64,000 nucleotides of DNA from Verrucomicrobiia bacterium. Lineage in GTDB: Bacteria > Verrucomicrobiota > Verrucomicrobiia > Verrucomicrobiales > Akkermansiaceae. This document shows, in pieces, positions 8,136 to 17,504 of the stretch (the first letter of the stretch is position 1; the number at the start of each line of letters is the position of its first letter). The notes beneath the pieces are model-generated. The model saw only the letters and a list, made by a program, of their open reading frames with translations. It searched no databases and had not been told where the DNA came from. Made by a program: the position numbers and the translations under genes. The stretch is from assembly GCA_947462875.1 (NCBI GenBank), contig CANHQJ010000002.1, positions 186,001 to 250,000 of the forward strand, written 5' to 3'.

Positions 8136-11069
8136 ATGAACCACAGCGAACATTCCCACGGCACCGCTTGCGCTTGCGAGCACCATGCGGCTCAGAAATC
8201 GCCGGCGGCGTTGCTGCACCACGCGCTGGAGCATGCCACCCACTACCTGCCCGCGCAAGGCCCGATCGGTGTGTTTGTCCATCACAACACCTTGCATGCG
8301 TTCCAACACATGCCGTTCGAGCAAGCCGTGGTGAAGGCGGCGGAAATTTTTGACGCGGAGCCGTATCTTTCCGAGCAGACCTATCAGGAGCATCGGCAAC
8401 ACGGACGCATTCTCGATCAGGACATCGATGCCGTCCTGGCCCGCGAGCCGGATGCCGTTCTGTTAGGGGGGCGCCTGACCCGCAGGGAGCTGCGCCGTGT
8501 GTTGCTCATTCCCGGTGTGCGCAGGGTCAATCACGGCAATCTCACCTGGCAGATCGAGGAGGGAAATTTCCTCAGGGAATTTCGCCACGACCTGCCTCCC
8601 ACCGCGGCCAGAGCCCTCGCCTCGGACCAGCCAGATCGCTTGTGGCCCGTGTGCACCAGCCGATACAAGGTCGCGCCGGTGGCTGCGCCGCAGCAGCCGT
8701 CGCGCCCTGCGGAAACCGTTCAGGAAAGCCACGGCATCGCTCTCGATGAAGTGGTCAATCCCGTGCTGGTGCGCTTGGTGAGTTCCTACCTCGATCAAGG
8801 TCTGGCCTACTGGCCGATGCCGGATCGCGAAATCGGTTTTCTCGGAGCCTCGCGCGCTTTGTTCACCTCCACCTGGCTCAGTGATTGGCCCGTGCTTCTG
8901 CGCGGCATTCGCGGTGAGTTTGAGCGCCTTGCGGATCAAAGCGCGCAGGATATCGTGTTGGATCTTCTGGCCGGATTCGGCGTGCCGGAGCAGGACTGGG
9001 AGGCGCTGATCCGGCAGGAGCTGCTGTCGCTGCCCGGATGGGCCGGTATGATCCATTGTCTGGAAGTGGATCCGTTGCTGGCTCCTCATGAACGTCCCTC
9101 GTTCTCCTTGATGGAATTTCTTGCCGTGCGCCTGATCCTCACGTCGGTGGTGCTGAAAAACGTGACGGGTTCGATCACCGAGTGGCGCAGTCATCCGGTC
9201 GGTGCCATGGCCTACCACGATCCACTCACCCACCAGGCCCGCTTGTTCGATGCCTGCCAATTGTTAGGCTATCACAGCGAGTTGTTAGCGGGTCTGAGCG
9301 AAACGGAGTTCGATGAACTTTGTCATGAACTGGAGTTGTGCAACGAATGGGAGCGCCGCAGGCTGCTGCATCTCGCTTATGAACTGCGCCACGAACGCCG
9401 GATTCTCATTCCGCTGTCGCGCCATTGCGCCATGCCGGCGGTGGTGGAGAAATCCGATCGACTCGAGGCGCAGGTGGTGTTCTGCATCGATGAACGCGAG
9501 GAATCGATCCGTCGCGCGCTGGAAGAGGTGGAGCCGCTGATCGAAACCTATGGTGCCGCGGGATTTTTCGGCTGCGCGGTGGATTACACCGGACTCGATG
9601 ATCCGCACGGCGTGTCGCTTTGTCCGGTGGTGGTGAAGCCGGCCCACCAGGTGGCGGAGATTGCGGTGGAGGAGGATCATTCCCTGGGTCATGTCCGCCA
9701 GAAGGCCCGCCGCACTTGGGCGAAACTCACACGCACGGCCAGCATCGGCAGCAGGACTTTGGTGCGCGGCACGGTGAGCACGGCGTGCCTGGGATTTCTC
9801 AGTCTGTTTCCGATGGCCTTCCGCATTCTGGCCCCGCTGCGTTTTGCGCGCATCATGGAGAAACTGAATGCGTTTTTTCTTCCGGAACCGCGCACCGAGC
9901 TGCAGTTCATGCGGAATGACGATGAGTCGCGCCACGCCACCACCGGGCTGCTCTCCGGTTTCAGCATCGCGGAAATGGCGGATCGTGTGGCGAACATGCT
10001 GCACCCCATGGGCATGACCAAAGGCCACGCGCGCCTGGTGGTGGTGTTGGGGCATGGCAGCAGCAGCCTCAACAATCCGTTTGTCTCCGCCTATTGTTGC
10101 GGTGCCTGCGGTGGCAGATCCGGCGCGCCGAATGCCCGGCTCTTCGCTTTGATGGCGAACAAGTCTGAGGTGCGGACCTTGCTGCGCGAGCGCGGCATTA
10201 TGCTGCCGGAAGACACCTGGTTCATCGGCGGCTATCACGATACGTGCAGCGATGATGTCGAGCTCTTTGATACCGATCTGATGCCCTCCTCGCACGCGAC
10301 CGATCTGGTGAAATTGCGCGGAAAACTCGATGAAGCCCGCGCCCGTGCGGCCCATGAGCGCACCAGACGTTTCGAGTCCTTCAACAACCATCGCTCGGTC
10401 AGCGCCGCGCTGCGTCATGTCAAGGAACGGTCGGTTCACCTCGGCGAACCCCGCCCGGAGTATGGCCACTGCACCAACGCGGTGGCGGTGGTGGGACGGC
10501 GTTCCACCACGCAAGGTCTGTTCCTCGACCGCCGGGCGTTTCTCGTGAGCTACGATGTCAAGAATGATCCGGAAGACCGCTATCTCGCTGCCGTGCTCGG
10601 CGCGGTGATCCCCGTTTGTGGCGGCATCAATCTGGAATACTACTTCAGCACGGTGGACAACGAGCGCTATGGCTGCGGCACCAAACTTCCGCACAACATC
10701 AGCGGTCTGTTAGGCGTGATGAACGGCTACCAAGGCGATCTGCGCACGGGCCTGCCCCTGCAAACCGTGGAAATCCACGAGCCGGTGCGCATCCTTTTTG
10801 TGGTGGAAACCACGCCGGAGCGGGTGCTGGCGGTCATTCATGCCAATCCTTTGCTCAAGGAGTTTCTGGAAAACCGCTGGATCCGTCTGGCGGCGATCGA
10901 TCCCGATCACGGCGGTATCCAGGTCTATCGCGGCAATGGCGTGTGGGAGGAACTGAGCGGAGACGAGGAACCGCTGCCCATCGCAAAAAGCTCCATCGAT
11001 TACTACCGCGGCAAGAGCGAACACCTGCCCCTGGCCCGCATCAGCCCGCAACTTCTCACCTCCGCCTGA
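8136..11069 (+). CDS. dabA: DabA-like inorganic carbon accumulation subunit (DUF2309)
   Basis: This 977-residue protein belongs to DUF2309/DabA, the carbonic-anhydrase-like zinc protein of DAB bicarbonate systems. The four zinc-site residues known for the family can be placed: C450 and D452 in F-C-I-D-E-R-E, H640 in G-H-G-S, and C655 in the cysteine-rich Y-C-C-G-A-C-G-G. The 15-residue spacing from H640 to C655 matches that recalled for the Halothiobacillus protein. The ATG at 8136 is preferred; ATG 8121 and TTG 8100 are possible. The N-terminus is rich in His and Cys. Two NuoL/NuoM-like genes follow at once, as expected for a cation-coupled partner. The product should sit on the cytoplasmic face of that membrane complex. 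Confidence 0.92.
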   Translation: MNHSEHSHGTACACEHHAAQKSPAALLHHALEHATHYLPAQGPIGVFVHHNTLHAFQHMPFEQAVVKAAEIFDAEPYLSEQTYQEHRQHGRILDQDIDAVLAREPDAVLLGGRLTRRELRRVLLIPGVRRVNHGNLTWQIEEGNFLREFRHDLPPTAARALASDQPDRLWPVCTSRYKVAPVAAPQQPSRPAETVQESHGIALDEVVNPVLVRLVSSYLDQGLAYWPMPDREIGFLGASRALFTSTWLSDWPVLLRGIRGEFERLADQSAQDIVLDLLAGFGVPEQDWEALIRQELLSLPGWAGMIHCLEVDPLLAPHERPSFSLMEFLAVRLILTSVVLKNVTGSITEWRSHPVGAMAYHDPLTHQARLFDACQLLGYHSELLAGLSETEFDELCHELELCNEWERRRLLHLAYELRHERRILIPLSRHCAMPAVVEKSDRLEAQVVFCIDEREESIRRALEEVEPLIETYGAAGFFGCAVDYTGLDDPHGVSLCPVVVKPAHQVAEIAVEEDHSLGHVRQKARRTWAKLTRTASIGSRTLVRGTVSTACLGFLSLFPMAFRILAPLRFARIMEKLNAFFLPEPRTELQFMRNDDESRHATTGLLSGFSIAEMADRVANMLHPMGMTKGHARLVVVLGHGSSSLNNPFVSAYCCGACGGRSGAPNARLFALMANKSEVRTLLRERGIMLPEDTWFIGGYHDTCSDDVELFDTDLMPSSHATDLVKLRGKLDEARARAAHERTRRFESFNNHRSVSAALRHVKERSVHLGEPRPEYGHCTNAVAVVGRRSTTQGLFLDRRAFLVSYDVKNDPEDRYLAAVLGAVIPVCGGINLEYYFSTVDNERYGCGTKLPHNISGLLGVMNGYQGDLRTGLPLQTVEIHEPVRILFVVETTPERVLAVIHANPLLKEFLENRWIRLAAIDPDHGGIQVYRGNGVWEELSGDEEPLPIAKSSIDYYRGKSEHLPLARISPQLLTSA

Positions 11070-11079
11070 AACGATTTTT

Positions 11080-12447
11080 ATGAATGCCACCGCATTGTTT
11101 TTTGTCATTCTCGGGCTTCCGCTCGCGACCTTTTTGCTGCTGGGAATCTCCTGGATGCTGGGATTCAGCGCGGGGGAAAAATGCATCGGGCGAACGATCA
11201 AGACGATCTACTCCCTGATGTTCCTGGCGTTCCTCGCACTCTCGTGGATGCTCTATCAGGATGCCGATCACTCGATCGAAATCCATCTGGGGCAGTGGTT
11301 CGTGCTCGATCACTATGAATATCCGATGGCGTTCCAATGGGATGCCGTCACGATGCCGTTTGCGGGGCTGACCATCATTCTGAGCGGAATTGTCGGTTCA
11401 TTCAGCATCACTTACCTCCACCGCGATCCCGGCTTCCTGCGCTTTTTCCTGCTGCTGGTGCTGTTTTCCTTCGGCGCGCTTCTGGTGTTCACGGCGAGTT
11501 CGCTGGATTTGCTCATCGCCGGCTGGGAGCTGGTGGGCATCACATCGGTGATGTTGATTTCGTTTTTCCAATATCGCCCGGAACCCGTGCGCAATGCCCT
11601 GCGCGTTTTCGCCACCTATCGTGTCGCGGACCTGTTCATTCTTGTTTCGGTGTTTCTCGCACATCAATGGTTCGGTGCGGCCGACTGGGCGAGGTTCCGG
11701 GAAATCGCGCTGGACGCCGGTGTGGCGGGTGTCAGTCCGGCAATGATGACGATTTTTCCGATCCTGATCGTCTTTGCGGCCAGTGGCAAATCCGCACAGG
11801 GTCCGTTTTGCGGATGGCTGGCGCGTGCGATGGAGGGCCCCACTCCGTCCAGTGCGATTTTCTACGGAGCCATCTCCGTGCACGCCGGCCCCTATCTGCT
11901 CTTGCGGGCCGAGCCTCTCATTCGCCAATCGCCGCTTGCCACGGGTCTGCTCTGTTTCATCGGTCTCACCACCGCGGTGCTCAACACGATGATGCAACGC
12001 AGCAGTTCGGATGCCAAAACCTCGCTGGCCTATGCCTCGCAGACGCAACTGGGCATCATCTTCGTCGAGATTTCCCTGGGATGGCACACTCTGGCCCTGA
12101 TCCATGTGATGGGCCACGCGATCGTGCGTGCCATGCAGTTTCTGCGCTCGCCCTCGATGCTCAGCGACTACCACCGCCTGCATTCCGGCGCGGGTGGCGA
12201 GCTGCGTGCCACCGGTGCCCATTACGATCGAATCGTGCCGGACCGTTGGCAGCGCATCCTCTACTGCTTCACCCTGTTCCGGGGCTTTCATGACGCTCTC
12301 TGGGATCGTTTGCTGATCCGTCCCATGTTCCTGATCGTCAGACTGGTGGAAAAAATCGAACTTTCCCCCTCCAAAAACAAGACGCCCCGGCGTGCCGGCA
12401 CTTCTTCTCCGGAGCTCCCCGTGCGGGCCAAACGCGAAACCATCTAA
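11080..12447 (+). CDS. DabB-like proton-conducting membrane subunit (NuoL family)
   Basis: This 455-residue multi-helix membrane protein is homologous to complex I/Mrp antiporter subunits. The helix-5 glutamate is present as E150 (IAGWELVGITSVMLI) and the helix-7 lysine as K237 (SGKSAQ). The later GPTPSSAIFYGAISVHAG stretch matches the conserved NuoL GPTPVSALIHAAT region, with the histidine position changed. The start is 10 bases after the dabA stop. In DAB systems this type of subunit supplies the cation gradient that drives DabA. At 455 residues it is shorter than NuoL, and its C-terminus is a charged tail rather than extra helices. Confidence 0.88.
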   Translation: MNATALFFVILGLPLATFLLLGISWMLGFSAGEKCIGRTIKTIYSLMFLAFLALSWMLYQDADHSIEIHLGQWFVLDHYEYPMAFQWDAVTMPFAGLTIILSGIVGSFSITYLHRDPGFLRFFLLLVLFSFGALLVFTASSLDLLIAGWELVGITSVMLISFFQYRPEPVRNALRVFATYRVADLFILVSVFLAHQWFGAADWARFREIALDAGVAGVSPAMMTIFPILIVFAASGKSAQGPFCGWLARAMEGPTPSSAIFYGAISVHAGPYLLLRAEPLIRQSPLATGLLCFIGLTTAVLNTMMQRSSSDAKTSLAYASQTQLGIIFVEISLGWHTLALIHVMGHAIVRAMQFLRSPSMLSDYHRLHSGAGGELRATGAHYDRIVPDRWQRILYCFTLFRGFHDALWDRLLIRPMFLIVRLVEKIELSPSKNKTPRRAGTSSPELPVRAKRETI

Positions 12448-12459
12448 CGCTTTTTCATC

Positions 12460-13860
12460 ATGTTCTCCGATCTTTCCCTGCCCTTTCTCTCCTCCGGCTT
12501 GCTCCTGTTGATCGCCGGTGCCATCGCATGCGCACCCCGGTTTCAGTTGCGTTCTCCGCGTCGCATCGCCCTTGGTTTTCTCGGACTGGCTCTTTTGCTC
12601 TTTTTGGCCGCCTTTCTGAAAATCCAAAGCCAGGACGAAAAGATCTATCTTGATCCGCTTCTGCCGTGGTTGGAAACGGACACCGTTGATGGCCTGCCGC
12701 TGGTGGTGTTCACGCTGGTGGCGATCATTTCCGTATGCCTCGCGCCGCGCAGGGATGTGAGGGGCTCCTCCCTGTCGGGAATATTGCTGTTGGTGACGGG
12801 CACGACACTCGTCTACACGTCAGCCCACTGGGTGACGTTGAATCTGGGTTGGTGGCTGACCTGCGTCCCCTTTGTGACCGGCATGTTCGGACCGAGTGAG
12901 GACCGCAAGCATACCAGCATCGCTCTCGTCGCCAGCGCGTTGATGCTGACCATCGCCACCGCTCTGCTGCACGCGTCACAAGTCGCGAGCTTGTCCACCA
13001 TCTCCCGTGGCAGTCTGGTGTTTTTTCTCCTCGCGGTGGTGATGCGCAAGGGCTTGTTTCCGCTGCACTCTTGGACGCTGCGTGCGTTTGAAAGCGGTCC
13101 GCTGCTGCCCAAGTCCCTGCTTTTCAATTCCCATCTCGGCGCCATGTTGGTGGCGCGTGCCGAGAGCTCGCATTTGCCCGATTTCGCCCACCAGGTCCTG
13201 TATGGATTGAGCCTGCTGGCCCTGGTGACCGCCCTGATCACCAGTCTGCGCGGATTGACGGAGAAAAAACCCCGCCGCCTGATGGGCCTTGTCTGCATCA
13301 GCCAGGCGAGTTTCATTCTATCGGGATTGCTGGCTTCGAACTCCGCGGGAATCATGGGCGGCATGCTGCACTGGATGGTGGTGGCCCTGGCATCCACCGG
13401 GTTGATCGCGGTGGTGCGGATACTGGAAGTGCGTGTCATCGATGTGGCCGACCCCACGGCGCACCTCGGACTCGCGGTCAGAGCCCCGCGTCTCGCGACA
13501 TTCTTTTTGCTGTCCGGCCTGGCGCTGGTGGGCCTGCCCGGAACTCTGGGCTACTGCGCGGAAGATTTGCTGTTTCACGGCGTGCAGGATCATCATCCTG
13601 TGATGGGTGTGTTTCTGCTGATCGCCACGGCGCTCAACGCGATCAATCTGATGCGGCTGTACAGCGTTCTCTTTTTGGGAGTATTGCCGAAAAACGTCAT
13701 CGAGATCCCCGATGCCCTCCCGCGCGAGCGCTGGCCTCTCACGCTGGTGGTGATGATCCTCATCGCCGGAGGCTTATTTCCCTCCCTGCCCATTTCCCTG
13801 AGAAACAAAGCGGTGAAAACCTTCCACCTCAGCGCTCCGGATTCATCCCATCATGAGTGA
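12460..13860 (+). CDS. Second NuoL/NuoM-like proton-conducting membrane subunit
   Basis: This 466-residue polytopic membrane protein lies 12 bases after the previous gene. It keeps the NuoM-like motif M-R-K-G-L-F-P-L-H-S-W, with K197 at the helix-7 lysine position, and a GLPGTLGYCAEDLLF stretch. The helix that normally carries the key glutamate reads NLGWWLTCVPF, with tryptophans at W131-W132 instead of Trp-Glu. It may therefore have lost half of the proton path, or serve as a structural second subunit. Classical DAB operons have a single DabB, so this three-gene form is a variant. The start is a clear ATG. Confidence 0.85.
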   Translation: MFSDLSLPFLSSGLLLLIAGAIACAPRFQLRSPRRIALGFLGLALLLFLAAFLKIQSQDEKIYLDPLLPWLETDTVDGLPLVVFTLVAIISVCLAPRRDVRGSSLSGILLLVTGTTLVYTSAHWVTLNLGWWLTCVPFVTGMFGPSEDRKHTSIALVASALMLTIATALLHASQVASLSTISRGSLVFFLLAVVMRKGLFPLHSWTLRAFESGPLLPKSLLFNSHLGAMLVARAESSHLPDFAHQVLYGLSLLALVTALITSLRGLTEKKPRRLMGLVCISQASFILSGLLASNSAGIMGGMLHWMVVALASTGLIAVVRILEVRVIDVADPTAHLGLAVRAPRLATFFLLSGLALVGLPGTLGYCAEDLLFHGVQDHHPVMGVFLLIATALNAINLMRLYSVLFLGVLPKNVIEIPDALPRERWPLTLVVMILIAGGLFPSLPISLRNKAVKTFHLSAPDSSHHE

Positions 13861-13928
13861 TGCCGCTGTGATCCGATAGGCATGATTCCACCAGGCGTTT
13901 TGGGAGAACTCGCTACGGTGGGGTGGTC

Positions 13929-14219
13929 ATGAATAGCAGGACCCATGAGAAAAAATTGGTGATCTCCGAGGAGCTGCCCCATGTCGTCCGTGAACTGCCC
14001 GTGCGCCTTGCCATCAGCCATGATCTTCCCATTGAAGTCGGCGCATGGGGTGAGATTTTGTTAGGTCACGGTGGCGTGGGTTGTTTGCTGCGCTGCCGCA
14101 TGGATTACGTGGCGCACGGGGTTTCACAGGAAGAGGGGAGACAGTCGGCTGATAGCGGCATCGCCGTCTTGACAAAGAGCGTTTCCGGTGTCTGGGTAGG
14201 GCAACAATCACGTCCATGA
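13929..14219 (+). CDS. Possible small hypothetical protein, doubtful
   Basis: The interval 13861-14215 has no confident gene. The best candidate is this 96-codon frame (ATG 13929; a GTG lies two codons upstream). Its first two thirds have GC-rich third positions and a few plausible helices, including PVRLAISHDLPIEVGAWGEILL. The stop TGA overlaps the ATG of the next gene by four bases, as in coupled genes. No domain is recognised, and the last third looks non-coding. It could be a remnant. Confidence 0.3.
   Translation: MNSRTHEKKLVISEELPHVVRELPVRLAISHDLPIEVGAWGEILLGHGGVGCLLRCRMDYVAHGVSQEEGRQSADSGIAVLTKSVSGVWVGQQSRP
14169..14174 (+). promoter_or_regulatory. Possible -35 box upstream of the alpha/beta hydrolase gene
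   Basis: A consensus TTGACA lies 42 bases before the hydrolase ATG at 14216. The sequence 17-18 bases downstream (around 14192-14198, CTGGGTA) is a poor -10 box, so this is only a candidate sigma-70-type promoter. If it is real, the small upstream frame is probably not the source of the hydrolase transcript. Confidence 0.25.
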
Positions 14220-15124
14220 AATCGCTACTCCTCCGTTGCCTGTTCGCTCTGACACTTCCGCTCACGGCGCAGGAAATGCCCGCAGATCTGGCGAATCTGT
14301 TGGAATCGCTGAAGAAAGATCAGGACGGGCAGTTGACCCGCATGGCTCAATTGATGTTGGGACCGAATGGCGGAAACAAGTTGTTCTACTTCCCCACCAA
14401 GGACATGCCCGGCACTCCGGAAGAGCGCGGTCTTGTGTTCGAAAACGTCACGTTTTCCACCTCCGACCAGGTCAAGCTTCATGGCTGGTTCCTACCTGTG
14501 GCCAAGGGACAGATTGTGAAAGGCACGGTGGTGTTTTCTCATGGGAATGCGGGTTCCATCGGGCATCACCTGCCCTTCACCGACTGGTTGCCGCGCAATG
14601 GTTATCAGTTGTTGATGTATGACTATCGCGGGTTCGGCAAGTCCGGTGGCGCGCCTTCGCGCGAGGGGCTGATCCGCGACGTCGAAGCGGCCTTTGCCTA
14701 CTCGCTGACGCGCAAGGACATCGCCGGCGGGAAAATTTATTCCTTCGCCCATAGTGTCGGGGGTGCCAAGTCGATCGTGGCACTCACACGCACCAAGGTT
14801 CCCGGATTGCGTGCGGTGATCACGGATGGCACGTTTGCGTCCTATGAAGGCATGGCGACGATCATGGCGGGGAATTTCGGCAAGAATCTGGTGTCGGATG
14901 AGCTCTCGCCGAAGTCCGTGGTCGGCAAACTCCCCGTCCCGCTGCTGATGATCCACGGCACGGCGGATGAAGTCGTGCCCTTATGGCAAGGGAAAGAGCT
15001 CTACGCCGCCGCTCGTCCCCGCAAGACATTTTACGAAGTGCCCGGTGGTCGCCACGGCGACTCCCTCGCCCGCAACAATGGCGAGTATCGGAAAAAGATG
15101 CTGGAGTGGATGGCGCAGTATTGA
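14216..15124 (+). CDS. Secreted alpha/beta hydrolase
   Basis: This 302-residue protein starts with a signal peptide (MKSLLLRCLFALTLPLTAQ) and then has a standard alpha/beta-hydrolase fold. The oxyanion motif FSHGNAG is at about 107-113, and the nucleophile S170 lies in F-A-H-S-V-G-G. The acid D251 follows IHGTA, and the histidine H280 lies in GGRH. It resembles the BEM46/ABHD13-like serine hydrolases. The substrate is unknown; an ester or short peptide in the periplasm is likely. It shows no functional link to the carbon module upstream or the LysR gene downstream. Confidence 0.88.
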   Translation: MKSLLLRCLFALTLPLTAQEMPADLANLLESLKKDQDGQLTRMAQLMLGPNGGNKLFYFPTKDMPGTPEERGLVFENVTFSTSDQVKLHGWFLPVAKGQIVKGTVVFSHGNAGSIGHHLPFTDWLPRNGYQLLMYDYRGFGKSGGAPSREGLIRDVEAAFAYSLTRKDIAGGKIYSFAHSVGGAKSIVALTRTKVPGLRAVITDGTFASYEGMATIMAGNFGKNLVSDELSPKSVVGKLPVPLLMIHGTADEVVPLWQGKELYAAARPRKTFYEVPGGRHGDSLARNNGEYRKKMLEWMAQY

Positions 15125-15192
15125 GAAAGACGTTAGATTCACGGAAACAAGGCGCAAGACTTGAAATACCAGGGTATTTGTTTAACGGACCG

Positions 15193-16080
15193 TTACTCCG
15201 CCACGCTCTGAGCGGCCGAAATGAGCGCGCGGGTGGATTTTTTCAGGCCTTTTTCACGCCAGGCGATGGCGACGTGAAAAGGCTCGGGGGCAGGGGACAG
15301 AGGCCGGTATTGCAGGCGCGGGCCGCTGAAGCAACTGAGACTTTTGGAAACAAGGGCGACGCCACGTCCGCTCTCGATGGCGGTGATCAGGCTGGTCATG
15401 CTGTCATATTCTTCGGCGAGAACGGCTTTTTTCTGCGTGGGGCGGCTGAGGGTTTCGAGCCATTGGTGATACTCGGCGTAGTCTTGCCGGTTGTAGCCGA
15501 TGAGGCGGTGGGTGAATAATTCGGAGAGAGTGATCTTGCGTTTTTTCGCCAGTGGATGATGGGCGGGCATGGCAACGCAGACGGGGTGGCTTTGCAGCCT
15601 CGCGTAGGAAAGATCGCCGCGCTGGGGTTTTCGCGGCAGGGCGAGGAACGCGGCTTGCAAGGAGCCATCGCGCAGGCCTTGCTGCATCTCGCCGCTGGAG
15701 AGGTCGTGCAGGCGCACGCGCACGAGCGGTTGTGTTTGTTCGAAGACGCGCAGGATCTGCGGCAGGATCTGCACGGATAAGGACGGCGCGTAGCCGACAT
15801 CGATGACTTGTTGGTGATCGTCCGAGAGCGCCTGCACGGTTTGCAACGCTTGCGCGGCGCGCTCCAGCACGGCGCGCGCCTCGACGAGGAAGACTTTGCC
15901 CGCGGCATTGAGTTGCAGGGATTTCCCGGTGCGATCAAATAATGGCAGGCCGAGCTCTTCTTCGAGATCGTGGATTTGGCGGCTGAGGGGCGGCTGTGAG
16001 ACGTGCAGACGCTCCGCCGCGCGGGTGACGTTTTCCTCTTCCGCTACGGCAATGAAGTAACGCAAATGGCGCAGTTCCAT
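15193..16080 (-). CDS. LysR-family transcriptional regulator
   Basis: This is a 295-residue LysR regulator. The N-terminal winged helix-turn-helix (MELRHLRYFIAVAEEENVTRAAERLHVSQPPLSRQI) is canonical. The effector domain runs from about residue 90 to 290. The ATG at 16080 is chosen because it places MELRHLRYF at the N-terminus; a longer frame starts at 16122. The gene is divergent from a pirin and an FMN-reductase gene, the usual LysR arrangement with its target. An ATAC-N7-GTAT palindrome lies 14 bases upstream of its start. The inducer is unknown; quinones or other electrophiles would suit the neighbours. Confidence 0.93.
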   Translation of the reverse strand: MELRHLRYFIAVAEEENVTRAAERLHVSQPPLSRQIHDLEEELGLPLFDRTGKSLQLNAAGKVFLVEARAVLERAAQALQTVQALSDDHQQVIDVGYAPSLSVQILPQILRVFEQTQPLVRVRLHDLSSGEMQQGLRDGSLQAAFLALPRKPQRGDLSYARLQSHPVCVAMPAHHPLAKKRKITLSELFTHRLIGYNRQDYAEYHQWLETLSRPTQKKAVLAEEYDSMTSLITAIESGRGVALVSKSLSCFSGPRLQYRPLSPAPEPFHVAIAWREKGLKKSTRALISAAQSVAE

Positions 16081-16093
16081 AAGGATTTTGACA

Positions 16094-16108
16094 ATACCTA
16101 AAAAGTAT
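16094..16108. promoter_or_regulatory. Candidate LysR T-N11-A operator box
   Basis: The sequence ATAC-CTAAAAA-GTAT is an interrupted palindrome with the T-N11-A spacing typical of LysR-type binding sites. It lies 14 bases upstream of the lysR start, within the intergenic region shared with the pirin gene. A TTGACA at 16088-16093 abuts it. This is a standard position for autoregulation and divergent activation. Confidence 0.5.
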
Positions 16109-16185
16109 GCCAAAGCAAGCAAAATGGTATTTCCGCTTTTTCCACATTGACGCTAGTTTGAGTCGTTCACAGAAAAATCAATCTC

Positions 16186-16887
16186 ATGAAAACCATTGTT
16201 AGAAAAGCAGACGAACGAGGCCATGCCAATCACGGTTGGCTGGATTCCTGGCACACCTTCAGTTTCGCCGATTACTACGATCCGCGGCACATGGGTTTCC
16301 GCTCGTTGCGTGTGATCAATCAGGACCGCATCGCGCCCGGTAGGGGATTCGGCACCCATCCGCACCGCAACATGGAAATATTCAGCTATTTGCTGGAAGG
16401 GCAACTGGAGCATAAGGACAGCATGGGCAATGGCCGAGTGCTCTCGCCCGGACAGATCCAGCTGATGAGCGCGGGCAGTGGCGTGACCCACAGCGAGTTC
16501 AATCCGAATGCCGATGCCGAAGCGCACCTGTTGCAAATCTGGATTTTGCCGCGTCAGGCGAACCTCAGCCCTTCCTACACCGAATGGCATCCGGATCCGG
16601 CGTTGGAAAACGCCACCAAAGTGCTGGTGATCTCCGCCGACGGGCGCGATGGCTCGGCGACGATCCACCAGGATGCCGATGTCTATCGCCTGCGTCTTCC
16701 AGCGGGCGAAACGGTCGACCACTTCCTCGGTGTGGATCGCGGTCTGTGGCTGCAGGTCATTCGCGGCAGCATCGAAGTGGATGGCAAGACCGTGCAAGCG
16801 GGGGATGCCATCAGCACGGAATCGGCAGGGGCGTGGCAGTTCCACGCCAACGCCGACAGCGAGGCACTTTTGTTCGATCTACGATAA
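16186..16887 (+). CDS. Pirin family protein (YhhW-like quercetinase)
   Basis: This 233-residue bicupin has the pirin signature. The metal ligands are H58 and H60 in G-T-H-P-H-R-N-M-E-I, plus H102 and E104 in T-H-S-E-F-N. Length and motifs match the YhhW group, some of which have quercetin 2,3-dioxygenase activity in vitro; the physiological role of that group is unclear. It is cytosolic, with no signal peptide. It is divergent from the LysR gene and followed after 27 bases by the FMN-reductase remnant. It may belong to a redox or electrophile response. Confidence 0.93.
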   Translation: MKTIVRKADERGHANHGWLDSWHTFSFADYYDPRHMGFRSLRVINQDRIAPGRGFGTHPHRNMEIFSYLLEGQLEHKDSMGNGRVLSPGQIQLMSAGSGVTHSEFNPNADAEAHLLQIWILPRQANLSPSYTEWHPDPALENATKVLVISADGRDGSATIHQDADVYRLRLPAGETVDHFLGVDRGLWLQVIRGSIEVDGKTVQAGDAISTESAGAWQFHANADSEALLFDLR

Positions 16888-16914
16888 ATATAGTAATTCA
16901 ATCCGCAAAATAAT

Positions 16915-17498
16915 ATGAGCGCCACTCCCAAAATACTGGCACTGGGCGGCAGTCTTCGCCGCGACTCCTACAATCAAAAACTCGCCGCACTGGTGGCCGC
17001 TGGCGCCAAGGCCGCCGGCGCCGAAGTCACGGTGATTTCGCTGCACGATTTCCCGATGCCGCTGTTCGATGAAGACCTCGAAGCCACTTCCGGCAAGCCT
17101 GCCATGGCGAAACGCCTGAAGCAGCTGTTTGCCGATCATGACGGTCTGATCATCGCCTCGCCCGAATACAACAGCAGCGTCACGGCGGCATTGAAAAATG
17201 CCATCGATTGGGTATCGCGCGCGGACTCCGCGGATGAAAAACCCTTTCCGCACTGGCTGGGAAAACGGCGGTGATCTGTGCGGCATCGCCCGGTGGGTTC
17301 GGCGGTCTGCGCGGGCTGGTCCATCTGCGCGCGATTCTCGGAAACATCGGCATCACGGTCTTGCCCGATCAAATCGCGATTGGCTCCGTGCACACGGCGC
17401 TCGCGGAAGACGGCACGCTAACAGATGCCTCGATGGCAAAGCGCGTGAGTGATCTCGGTGCCGGGTTGGCGCGGCATTTGCAGAAACTGTTGGCGTGA
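16915..17498 (+). pseudogene. NADPH-dependent FMN reductase, frameshifted
   Basis: The first part (119 codons to the stop ending at 17274) carries the flavodoxin-fold start with the FMN phosphate loop G-G-S-L-R-R-D-S-Y-N and the signature S-P-E-Y-N-S-S-V. The rest of the family protein (CAASPGGFGGLRGLVHLRAILG and onward to QKLL) continues in another frame from about 17271 to 17498. One extra A in the AAAA run at 17262-17265 would restore a single protein of about 194 residues. This is either a real one-base loss or an assembly error. The intact form would reduce flavin, quinone or azo substrates with NADPH, consistent with the pirin and LysR neighbours. Confidence 0.85.
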
Positions 17499-17504
17499 TC
17501 CGTT

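Noticed and set aside
14014-14265. Minus-strand frame of 83 codons across the hydrolase start
   Set aside because: It is Arg-rich, overlaps the signal-peptide region of a clear gene, and lacks any family feature.
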